A stretch of DNA of 45,932 nucleotides, taken from positions 1 to 45,932 of the forward strand of contig JAPLAT010000607.1 in NCBI GenBank assembly GCA_026393175.1, in the 5' to 3' direction. Below the pieces are notes generated by a model that was given only the letters and a program-made list of their open reading frames with translations, ran no database searches and was not told the DNA's origin. Source of the DNA: Pseudonocardiales bacterium. Lineage in GTDB: Bacteria > Actinomycetota > Actinomycetes > Mycobacteriales > Pseudonocardiaceae. Of this stretch, positions 38,358-45,932 are shown piece after piece. Every line of letters begins with the position of its first letter. The first letter of the stretch is position 1. The position numbers and the translations under genes were made by a program.

Positions 38358-40657
38358 GCATGCCCATCCCCGGCTCCGAGATCTTCTCGAGCCGTCCCGT
38401 CGACCCGGACGAGCTGGCGCGCTCGCTGCCCTCGACGCTGGCCGCGCACACCGTCACCCAGGAGCAGGTCGACGCCCTGGACCCGCTCACCTACGAGGTC
38501 GTGCGGCACCGGCTGTGGTCGGTCACCGACGAGATGGGCGAGGCGCTCAAGCGCATGTCCGGCTCGCCGATCGTCACCGACGCGAACGACTTCGACTTCG
38601 CGATCTCCGACGAGCTGGGCCAGGAGGTGCAGGTCGGGCTGTACAACACGATGCTCGTCGGCGCCGTCGACCTGGCCATCTACTGGACGCTGCGGCACCG
38701 GGCGGAGAACCCGGGCATCGCCGAGGGCGACATGTTCCTCACTAACGACCCGTGGGTCGGCGGCGGGCTGCACCAGAACGACACGATGGTCTTCCAGCCC
38801 GTCTTCCACGAGGGGAAGCTGTTCGCCTGGACCAGCGCGATCTGCCACGAGCCGGACCTGGGCGGCGTCGGGCTGGGGTCGTTCTCCCCCGCCGCGCAGG
38901 ACGTGTTCTCCGAGTCGCTGCCGACGCCGCCGGTCAAGGTGGTGCGCGACTTCCGGCTGCAGCGCGACGTCGCCGACCTGTGGGTGCGGCGCTCCCGCGT
39001 GCCGATGCTGGTGGGGCTGGACCTGCGGGCGAAGGTCGGCGCGAACAACGTCGGCCGCGAGCGCATCCTCGCGCTCATCGCCCAGTACGGCGCCGACACC
39101 GTCAAGGCCGTGATGAAGCGGATGATGGGCGACGCCGAGTCCCGGCTGCGCGGCAAGCTCGGCGGGCTGCCCGACGGGTCGTGGACCGCGACGGGCTACC
39201 AGGACCAGTCCCACGAGGGCGACCGCGGCCTGCACAAGATCACGGTGACCACCACGAAGACCGGTGACCACCTCACGTTCGACTTCACCGACACCGACCC
39301 GCAGGCCGGCGTCGTGAACTGCACCTACGCGGGGATGCGCGGCGGGGTCATGCTGGCGCTGCTGCCGATCCTGGCCGGGGACATCCCGTGGTCGGCGGGC
39401 GGGCTGATGCGCTGCTTCGACCTGGTCACCGAGGAGGGCACGCTCAACAACGCGACCTACCCGGCCGCGGTCGGCCGCGGTCCGATCGGGCCCGCGTGGC
39501 TGACCGGCAGCCTGGTCGCCGAGTGCCTGTCGCAGATGCTCGACCGCGACCTGGAGCTCGGCAAGAACGTGCAGGCCACCTGCTGCGGCACCTGGGACAC
39601 CGCCGTCATCGCCGGGCTGGACCAGCGCGGTGAGCAGCCCGTGCCGTTCCTCAACATCATCATGGAGCCGATGGCCGGCGGCTACGGCGCCCGCCCGCAC
39701 GCCGACGGCATCGACACCGGCGGGCTGTTCTGCATCCCGATGGGCCGCATCCCCGACGTCGAGATGACCGAGTTCCTCTACCCGGTGCTCACGCTGTGGC
39801 GGCGCGAGGAACCCGACTCCGGCGGGCCGGGGCGGCACCGCGGCGGCGTCGGCGCCTCCGTGGCGATCACCCCGCACGGCACGTCGCTGCCGATGGGGCT
39901 GGTGCTGGCGTCGGCGGGCAAGGCCGTCTCGCAGAACGCTGGGCTGTCCGGCGGGCACCCCGGCAACACCGGGCTCGACGTCGTCGCCCGGCGCAGCCGC
40001 GTCGCGGAGATGCTCGCCGCGGGCCGGATGCCGACGTCGCTGGCCGAGGTCAGCGACGAGCTGGAGCCCGGCCAGAACTACGCGTCGAGCTACCTGGCCC
40101 CCGGCGAGGTGCTGGCGATGACCTGGCAGGGCGGCGGCGGGTACGGCGACCCGCTCACCCGGGACCCGGCCGCCGTCGCGCGCGACCTGGCCGAGGAGAA
40201 GGTCACCGCCGACGCGGCCCGGTCCGTCTACGGCGTCGTGCTCTCCGGCGGCGGCGTCGACGAGGACGCGACGGCCGCCGAGCGGGCCCGCCTGCGCGAC
40301 GTCCGCCGGGACCGCTCGGCCGCGCCGGCGGCGGTCGGCACCGTCGACGTCGGGACGGGGCGCCGCCTCGACGACAACCTCGTGGAGGTGCCCACCGCCG
40401 ACGGCCCCGTGGTCGCCTGCCGGCACTGCGGGGCGTCGCTGGGCACGGCGGGCTCGCTCGCGCTGGCCGTCCACGAGGGGCCGCCGACCGACGCCGGGCC
40501 GCAGATCATCGCGACCGCGGCCGACTACGTCGACGCACCGGTGGTGTTCCGGCAGTACTGCTGCCCGGGCTGCTGGACCGCGGTCTGGTCGGCCGTCGTC
40601 CCCGCCGACCACGTCGACTCGACGGGCGGCCCCGCGCGGGTGGCCGTGGCGGGCTGA
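38354..40657 (+). CDS. Hydantoinase B/oxoprolinase-family protein (acetone/acetophenone carboxylase alpha-like) with C-terminal Cys-rich domain
   Basis: GTGA overlap with hyuA; MFLTNDPWVGGGLHQNDTMVFQPVF; GGGGYGDPLTRDP; C-terminal CRHCG...CCPGC. Confidence 0.92.
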   Translation: MSMPIPGSEIFSSRPVDPDELARSLPSTLAAHTVTQEQVDALDPLTYEVVRHRLWSVTDEMGEALKRMSGSPIVTDANDFDFAISDELGQEVQVGLYNTMLVGAVDLAIYWTLRHRAENPGIAEGDMFLTNDPWVGGGLHQNDTMVFQPVFHEGKLFAWTSAICHEPDLGGVGLGSFSPAAQDVFSESLPTPPVKVVRDFRLQRDVADLWVRRSRVPMLVGLDLRAKVGANNVGRERILALIAQYGADTVKAVMKRMMGDAESRLRGKLGGLPDGSWTATGYQDQSHEGDRGLHKITVTTTKTGDHLTFDFTDTDPQAGVVNCTYAGMRGGVMLALLPILAGDIPWSAGGLMRCFDLVTEEGTLNNATYPAAVGRGPIGPAWLTGSLVAECLSQMLDRDLELGKNVQATCCGTWDTAVIAGLDQRGEQPVPFLNIIMEPMAGGYGARPHADGIDTGGLFCIPMGRIPDVEMTEFLYPVLTLWRREEPDSGGPGRHRGGVGASVAITPHGTSLPMGLVLASAGKAVSQNAGLSGGHPGNTGLDVVARRSRVAEMLAAGRMPTSLAEVSDELEPGQNYASSYLAPGEVLAMTWQGGGGYGDPLTRDPAAVARDLAEEKVTADAARSVYGVVLSGGGVDEDATAAERARLRDVRRDRSAAPAAVGTVDVGTGRRLDDNLVEVPTADGPVVACRHCGASLGTAGSLALAVHEGPPTDAGPQIIATAADYVDAPVVFRQYCCPGCWTAVWSAVVPADHVDSTGGPARVAVAG

Positions 40658-40662
40658 CGCCC

Positions 40663-40693
40663 CCGGCGGGCGGCCTCCCCGGCCGCCCGCCGG
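40663..40693 (+). terminator. Terminator-like hairpin after the hydantoinase B gene
   Basis: Perfect 13-bp arms CCGGCGGGCGGCC-tcccc-GGCCGCCCGCCGG. Confidence 0.75.
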
Positions 40694-40740
40694 CACCGGG
40701 AAATGCTCGCGGACTTGACACGGGGTGGACGATAAAAAAT

Positions 40741-40776
40741 CGGCGTGTTCTCCGAAAGAATGGGGAGAACCCGCCG
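40741..40776 (+). promoter_or_regulatory. Strong inverted repeat upstream of the HelD gene (leader hairpin or operator)
   Basis: CGGCGTGTTCTCC-gaaagaatgg-GGAGAACCCGCCG, 12/13 pairing. Confidence 0.6.
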
Positions 40777-40810
40777 AACCTGACTCCACTTTATGCACCG
40801 CGAGGGGCCT

Positions 40811-43030
40811 GTGTCAACTCGGTATCTGTCCACTCAGGAGTACGACGGGGAACTGCGGACCGAACGCGCGTACGTGGCCGGCCTGTACGCGCGGCTCGAC
40901 GCCGAGCGCGCGCGGGCGAAGGCCCAGTACGAGGCCGCGCTGGGGGCGACGGGAACCGGACCCATGGAGCGCGACGTCCGGGTGCGCGCCTCGGACCGGG
41001 AGGTCAAGCGCCTCAAGGTGGCCGACAACGGATTGTGTTTCGGCCGGCTGGACTCCCTTTCCGGGGACCGTTCCTACATCGGCCGGATCGGGCTCTTCGA
41101 CGAGGAGAACGGCTACGCGCCGCTGCTGCTGGACTGGCGGGCGCCGGCGTCGCGTGCGTTCTACGTCGCGACGGCCGCCAGCCCGGAGGGCATGCGACGG
41201 CGGCGCCAGTTCCACATGCGCGGCCGCCGCCTCGTCGACTACACCGACGAGGTGCTCGGCCGTCCCGGCGGCGGCGAGCGGGGCGACGCCGCACTGCTCG
41301 CGGCCCTCGACGCGCCGCGCGGCGAGGGGATGCGCGACATCGTCGCGACGATCCAGGCCGAGCAGGACGAGATCATCCGGCTCGACCACCCGGGCGTCGT
41401 GGTGATCGAGGGCGGCCCCGGCACCGGCAAGACCGTGGTGGCGCTGCACCGCGTCGCCTACCTGCTCTACACCCGGCGGGAGCGGATCGAGCGCAACGGC
41501 GTCCTCGTGGTCGGGCCCAACCCCGCCTTCCTCGACCACATCTCCCGGGTGCTGCCCTCGCTGGGCGAGTCCGACGTGGTGTTCACGACCACCGGCGGCC
41601 TGGTCCCCGGGCTGCGCGTCACCGCGGAGGACGGTCCGGAGGCGGCGCGCCACAAGGGGTCGCTGCGGATGCTCGACGTGCTCGCCGCCGCGGTCGCCGA
41701 CCGGCAGCGGCTCCCCGAGGAGCCGGTGCCGGTCGACCTGGCCGACGTCACCGTGCGGATCGACGCCGGGACCGCGGGGTGGGCGCGGGAGGAGGCGCGC
41801 GCGTCCGGGCTGCCGCACAACGAGGCCCGCGCCGTGTTCACCGAGATCGTCACGTACGTGCTGACCGAGCGGGCGGCGACGCGGATCGGCCGGGGCTGGC
41901 TGACCATCGCGGACGGCGCGGGCCGAGCCCAGCTGGTCGCGGACCTGCGCAAGGAACTGGCCGGCGACGACGCGTTCGCCGCCGCGATCGAGGCGCTCTG
42001 GCCGGTCCTCACCCCGGAGGCGCTGCTGGCCACGCTCTACGAGTCCCCCGAGCGGCTGCGGGCCGCCGGCGCGGACCCGTCGCTGGCGCGCGCGGACGGC
42101 GCCGCGTGGACGGTGTCGGACGTGCCGCTGCTCGACGAGCTGGTCGACCTGCTCGGCCGGGACCCGGCCGCCGAGCGCGCGGCCCGGCGGGCGACCACGG
42201 CCGGGCAGCGGGCCGAGGCCGAGTACGCCGCCGGCGTGATGGAGATCCTGACGCTGGACCACGAGGAGATGGACGAGGACGTCCTCCTGGCCGCGGACGA
42301 CCTGCTCTTCGCCGAGGACCTGGCGGACCGCTTCGTCGAGCAGGACACCCGCGAGCTCGCCGAGCGCGCCGCCGCGGACCGGGACTGGACCTACCGGCAC
42401 GTCGTCGTCGACGAGGCGCAGGAGCTCTCGGAGATGGACTGGCGGGTGCTCATGCGGCGCTGCCCGAGCCGGTCGTTCACCGTGGTCGGCGACCTCGCCC
42501 AGCGCCGCTCGCCCGCCGGGGCGACGTCCTGGGCGACGGTGCTGGAGCCCTACGTCCCCGGCCGCTGGGCGTACCGGTCGCTGACGGTGAACTACCGGAC
42601 CCCGGCCGAGATCATGTCCGTCGCCGCCGCGCTGCTCGCCGAGCTGGCCCCGGGGGTCCGGCCCCCGGAGTCGGTCCGGGCCGTCGGCGTCCGGCCGTGG
42701 TCGCGCCGGGTCACCGCGGACGACCTGCCCGCGGCCGTCGCGGAGTTCGTGCGCGACGAGGCGGGCCGGCCGGGCACCAGCGTCGTCATCGGGCCGCCGG
42801 GGGTGCCGGGCGCGGTGCCGCCGTCCGGGACGAAGGGCCTGGAGTTCGACGCCGTCCTGGTCGTGGAGCCGGAGCGGATCCTCGCCGACGGCCCGCGGGG
42901 CGCGGCCGAGCTGTACGTCGCCCTCACCCGCGCGACCCAGCGGCTGGGCGTCCTGCACCGGGAGCCGCTGCCACCCGCCCTGGCCGGCCTCGACGCGCTC
43001 GGGTCCCCGGCGGGCGCCGCGCCGGCGTGA
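40811..43030 (+). CDS. HelD-like UvrD/Rep-type ATPase (RNA polymerase-associated); start 40811 GTG or 40793 ATG
   Basis: VVVIEGGPGTGKTVVALHRVAYLLYT Walker A; VVVDEAQELSEMDWRVLMRRCP; LTVNYRTPAEIM; SGTKGLEFDAVLVVEPE; ALTRATQRL. Confidence 0.9.
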   Translation: MSTRYLSTQEYDGELRTERAYVAGLYARLDAERARAKAQYEAALGATGTGPMERDVRVRASDREVKRLKVADNGLCFGRLDSLSGDRSYIGRIGLFDEENGYAPLLLDWRAPASRAFYVATAASPEGMRRRRQFHMRGRRLVDYTDEVLGRPGGGERGDAALLAALDAPRGEGMRDIVATIQAEQDEIIRLDHPGVVVIEGGPGTGKTVVALHRVAYLLYTRRERIERNGVLVVGPNPAFLDHISRVLPSLGESDVVFTTTGGLVPGLRVTAEDGPEAARHKGSLRMLDVLAAAVADRQRLPEEPVPVDLADVTVRIDAGTAGWAREEARASGLPHNEARAVFTEIVTYVLTERAATRIGRGWLTIADGAGRAQLVADLRKELAGDDAFAAAIEALWPVLTPEALLATLYESPERLRAAGADPSLARADGAAWTVSDVPLLDELVDLLGRDPAAERAARRATTAGQRAEAEYAAGVMEILTLDHEEMDEDVLLAADDLLFAEDLADRFVEQDTRELAERAAADRDWTYRHVVVDEAQELSEMDWRVLMRRCPSRSFTVVGDLAQRRSPAGATSWATVLEPYVPGRWAYRSLTVNYRTPAEIMSVAAALLAELAPGVRPPESVRAVGVRPWSRRVTADDLPAAVAEFVRDEAGRPGTSVVIGPPGVPGAVPPSGTKGLEFDAVLVVEPERILADGPRGAAELYVALTRATQRLGVLHREPLPPALAGLDALGSPAGAAPA

Positions 43031-43115
43031 CCGTCCCGCCCGTCCGGGGCCTCCGTATCCCGGCGCGGCCGGGCTACGGTCGGAGCCGGTCCGATGCCCA
43101 CCCCAGGAGGTCGCC

Positions 43116-43508
43116 ATGCCGTTCTACCGGTTCACCGTGCCCACCGGCGGCGCGACGCTGCGGCACAAGGCCGAGGTGGCCGCGGCGGTGACGAAGGTGC
43201 ACTGCGAGGTGACCGGGGCACCGGCCCGGTACGTCCACTGCGCGTTCGTCGAGGTCGCCCCGGACAGCATCTTCGTCGCCGGGGAACCGGTGAGCGGGCC
43301 GCGGATGGTCGGGCTGCTGCGCGAGGGCCGCTCGGTGGAGGTGCGGGCCCGGCTGCTGCACGGCTTCGCCGACGCGTGGTCGGCGATCACCGGCGACGCC
43401 AAGGAGGACCTCGCGATCTTCCTGCACGAGGTCCCCGGCGCCAACGTCATGGAGGAGGGGGTCATCCTCCCCGAGGCCGCCGACGAGCCGGGCGCGATCA
43501 CCGGGTGA
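43116..43508 (+). CDS. Tautomerase-superfamily protein, cis-CaaD-like
   Basis: Begins MPFYRF (Pro-1 after Met removal); LLREGRSVEVRARLL; FLHEVPGANVMEEGVILPE. Confidence 0.8.
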   Translation: MPFYRFTVPTGGATLRHKAEVAAAVTKVHCEVTGAPARYVHCAFVEVAPDSIFVAGEPVSGPRMVGLLREGRSVEVRARLLHGFADAWSAITGDAKEDLAIFLHEVPGANVMEEGVILPEAADEPGAITG

Positions 43509-43795
43509 GACCGGCCCGGTCGCGGGTCGCGGGGCCTGCCGGTACGGCGGCCCCGCGGCTCAGGTCACCGGGAGCCCGGCCGGGCCCGCGACCACGGCCA
43601 GGGCGAGGGGCACCCAGCGGACGGTCTCCGGGACCGGCAGCGTCAGCACCAGCGGGCCGGATCACCCCCGCCCGGTGGCCGCCGGGTCGCGTCGATCAGC
43701 CGACCGGCGTCGCCGTGCACGTGACCGGCCCGCGCTGCGGACTCGATCCGGTGGTCATCGCGCGGCGTTCGCGACACTCGCACTCGCCCGTGTGC

Positions 43796-44443
43796 ATGCT
43801 GGCGGACGTGGGCTTCCGGCTTCCCGAGGCATTGCAGAGCATGGACGACGACGTCGCTCTGGCGCTGCTGACGCGCTACTACGGCCGCCCGTTCGCCGGG
43901 CCCGGCTCCGCGGTCGGCGCCGCGTTCGACCACTGGGACAGCACCGGTACCCGCGCTCGGGACAGCGACCGCTTCACCGCCGACGACCTGGTCGCCGTCA
44001 CCTTCCTCAGCGTCGACGTGTCGGCCACCGCCGCGCGGGCGTTGCTGCGGGACCGGGCCGACGAGTTCACCGCGCTCCTGACCGCCCTCGGCCCCGACCG
44101 CGACCTCGTCGACGAGCCCGACCCGCTCTCCGCCGAGTGGCCGGGCTGGACGCTCATGGCCGCCCTGCGCGGCCTCGACCGCGTCGGCACGACGACGGCC
44201 AGCAAACTCCTCGCGCGCAAGCGGCCGCCGCTGCGCCCGATCTGGGACAGCGTGGTCGCGGAGGTGACCGGCACCGCCCAGCGGCAGTGGGAGCCGCTGC
44301 GCGTGGCGCTCCGTGCCGATGACAAGGCCCTGCACCGCCGCCTGCTGAGGCTCCGCGCCGCCGCCGGCCTGCCCGACGACATCAGCGCCCTGCGGATCCT
44401 CGACGTCATCTCCTGGCGCGAGGGCAAGGACACCGGCCGCTGA
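43796..44443 (+). CDS. DUF6308-like protein of unknown function
   Basis: 215 aa; YYGRPFAGPGSAVGAAFDHWD...LVAVTFLSVDVSATAARALL...VGTTTASKLLARKRPPLRPIWDSVV. Confidence 0.75.
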   Translation: MLADVGFRLPEALQSMDDDVALALLTRYYGRPFAGPGSAVGAAFDHWDSTGTRARDSDRFTADDLVAVTFLSVDVSATAARALLRDRADEFTALLTALGPDRDLVDEPDPLSAEWPGWTLMAALRGLDRVGTTTASKLLARKRPPLRPIWDSVVAEVTGTAQRQWEPLRVALRADDKALHRRLLRLRAAAGLPDDISALRILDVISWREGKDTGR

Positions 44444-44486
44444 ACACGACGCACGTAGCGCACGGAACAGTTCCCGCTGGTCGGAA

Positions 44487-44562
44487 TGGTGGAGACGAGG
44501 GGAATCGAACCCCTAACCCCCGCCTTGCAAAGGCGGTGCTCTGCCAATTGAGCTACGTCCCC
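44487..44562 (-). tRNA. tRNA-Ala (anticodon TGC), CCA encoded
   Basis: Reverse complement GGGGACGTAGCTCAATTGGCAGAGCACCGCCTTTGCAAGGCGGGGGTTAGGGGTTCGATTCCCCTCGTCTCCACCA. Confidence 0.96.
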
Positions 44563-44601
44563 GTGCCCGGGCAGGTTACCCGCCCGAGGGGACGGGCGGC
44601 G

Positions 44602-44715
44602 TCAGCGGGTGGTGGCTTCGTGCCACAGGTCGGCCTCCGAGCGGGAGGCCCGCACCTTGGAGAACACGAGCGCGCCGGCAGCCAGGGCGAGGGCGATGGT
44701 GAGGAGCTTCTTCAT
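44602..44715 (-). CDS. DLW-39-family micro-protein (37 aa)
   Basis: ATGAAGAAGCTC... = MKKLLTIALALAAGALVFSKVRASRSEADLWHEATTR*; DLW motif; syntenic next to tRNA-Ala/Ile; below the ORF-track cutoff. Confidence 0.9.
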   Translation of the reverse strand: MKKLLTIALALAAGALVFSKVRASRSEADLWHEATTR

Positions 44716-44747
44716 CGAGGACTCCAGCCGCGGGGAGGAACGGGGAG

Positions 44748-44821
44748 TGGGCCCAGGAGGACTTGAACCTCCGACCTCATCGTTATCAGCGATGCGCTCT
44801 AACCACCTGAGCTATGGGCCC
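44748..44821 (-). tRNA. tRNA-Ile (anticodon GAT)
   Basis: Reverse complement GGGCCCATAGCTCAGGTGGTTAGAGCGCATCGCTGATAACGATGAGGTCGGAGGTTCAAGTCCTCCTGGGCCCA. Confidence 0.96.
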
Positions 44822-44868
44822 GTGCCGACGAAAGGTTACACCGCGCCCTCCGCCGGACGGCGGGCGGG

Positions 44869-45648
44869 TCAGTCCCGCTCGGACAGCGTCACCTCGATGC
44901 CGCCGACCAGGTCGGCGGACACGTTGTAGACGAACGCCGCGATCGTGACGGCGACGGCGAACAGCAGGCTGTTGACCGCGCCGATCAGCGCCGCGAAGCC
45001 CAGGACGCTGCCCGCGCTGATGAGCGGGGCGGCCCCGTCCTGCGCCTCGCCGGACACGAGGTCGGCGTAGGTGCCGTTGAGGCGGTCCCAGACGCCGATG
45101 CCGTCGAGCACGCCGTACAGCACGCCCACCGCCACCAGCCAGACGAAGAACAGCACCACGGCCAGGACGAGCGCGAGCTTGAGCACCGACCACGGGTCGA
45201 GGCGGCGCAGCTGCAGGGCGGCCTGGCGCGGCGGACGGTTGCGGACCGCCCGCATCGGCGACCAGGAACCCCCGCCCTCGCCCGGGGCCTCCTCCACCGG
45301 CCGGGCCGGGGCGGCCAGGAAGGCCGTCGGACCGTCGGTGATCGTGGTGGCGGCCGACGCGCCGGCGTCGGGCGCCCCGCCGCGGTGGGACTCGTCGCCG
45401 GGCACCCGGTGCCACGGCGGCGGGGTGGCGGCCTCGGGCCCGGGGCCGGGCACGGGTCCGGGAGCGGGGACCGGGCCCGCGTGGGGCGCGGCCGGGCGCA
45501 TCCCGGGGTGGGAGCCGGTGGGCCGCATCCCGGGGTCGGACGCGGTGGCGTGCGCGACGGGGAGCGGCGTGCGGACCGTCGGGGCGTCCATCGGCGGGGT
45601 GGTCCCGCCGCCGTTCGTGCCGGACGGGGTGGTCGCGTCGTGCCGCAC
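44869..45648 (-). CDS. DUF3566-domain membrane protein with Pro/Gly-rich N-terminus (start uncertain; frame stays open upstream)
   Basis: LRRLDPWSVLKLALVLAVVLFFVWLVAVGVLYGVLDGIGVWDRLN; C-terminal GGIEVTLSERD; syntenic with tRNA-Ile/Ala. Confidence 0.9.
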   Translation of the reverse strand: MRHDATTPSGTNGGGTTPPMDAPTVRTPLPVAHATASDPGMRPTGSHPGMRPAAPHAGPVPAPGPVPGPGPEAATPPPWHRVPGDESHRGGAPDAGASAATTITDGPTAFLAAPARPVEEAPGEGGGSWSPMRAVRNRPPRQAALQLRRLDPWSVLKLALVLAVVLFFVWLVAVGVLYGVLDGIGVWDRLNGTYADLVSGEAQDGAAPLISAGSVLGFAALIGAVNSLLFAVAVTIAAFVYNVSADLVGGIEVTLSERD

Positions 45649-45795
45649 GGGCGACGGTGCGGCGGGCGGAGGCGTCGAGCCGGGGCCCGCCGGTCCCGGG
45701 CCCGCGGCGCCGGTACCCGCCGGGGCGGGGCCGGACGAGGCAGGACCGGACGAGCCGTTGTCACCGGCAGCGCCGTTGCGGCCCGCCCCGGCACC

Positions 45796-45932
45796 GTGCT
45801 CCGCGGCGACCTCCAGTGCGGGGGCACCATCCGCGTAGAGGGCGTCGTGTACGGCGATGTCACCAGCGGCGACAGCGTGGTGCTGCTCGAAAGCGGCCGC
45901 ATTCAGGGCAACGTCACCGCCGGACAGATCAT
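45796..45932 (+). CDS. Bactofilin-like (polymer-forming cytoskeletal) protein, 3'-truncated by the window end; start uncertain
   Basis: Open frame VLRGDLQCGGTIRVEGVVYGDVTSGDSVVLLESGRIQGNVTAGQI..; repeating beta-helix G-D/V pattern and strong G/C third-position bias. Confidence 0.7.
   Translation, partial: MLRGDLQCGGTIRVEGVVYGDVTSGDSVVLLESGRIQGNVTAGQI

Noticed and set aside
36236-40657. 1473-aa single ORF spanning the hydantoinase region
   Set aside because: Its first half is an Arg/Pro/Gly-rich out-of-frame reading of hyuA; the real genes are 36243-38357 and 38354-40657.
40694-40810. Rifamycin-associated element upstream of helD
   Set aside because: The remembered 19-bp GGGGCTTGCGGCAAGCCCC-type palindrome is not present; only the different hairpin at 40741-40776.
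40814-43117. 767-aa antisense ORF over the HelD gene
   Set aside because: Composition typical of antisense GC artefact; sense strand has clear HelD motifs.
43560-43665. Minus-strand fragment reading GPLVLTLPVPETVRWVPLALAVVAGPAGLPVT* as a membrane-protein pseudogene remnant
   Set aside because: Only about 33 codons, bounded by a stop, no start or identifiable family; too weak to annotate.

Overview
High-GC actinobacterial chromosome segment, Pseudonocardiaceae-like by gene content. Two parts are a recognisable origin-proximal synteny block: tRNA-Leu(CAG)-fhaA-fhaB-pstP-rodA-pbpA-pknA-pknB-pabA/trpG-crgA-PH-rhomboid-ppiA (about 11.5-23.9 kb), and DLW-39-tRNA-Ala-tRNA-Ile-DUF3566 (about 44.5-45.7 kb). 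Between them lies about 20 kb of accessory DNA. The left flank (0-11.5 kb) carries an Adh/amidohydrolase/DUF59 trio that normally accompanies soluble di-iron propane-type monooxygenases, but no monooxygenase is in the window. The best candidate for an undescribed system is the 29.1-40.7 kb catabolic locus. One arm encodes an aryl-CoA-type FAD monooxygenase, a DhbE-like acyl-AMP/CoA ligase, a maleate-isomerase-like protein, a TetR regulator, an extradiol-type VOC protein, an 82-aa unknown protein and an alpha/beta hydrolase, several with 4-nt overlaps. The divergent arm encodes a HyuA/HyuB (acetone/acetophenone-carboxylase-like) pair whose HyuB carries a fused C-terminal zinc-ribbon-like domain. 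Three copies of a palindromic site, TTYGAC-N6-GTCRAR, sit in the two control regions of this locus and suggest a self-contained regulon. Family names come from reading the translations against remembered motifs; no database search was run.
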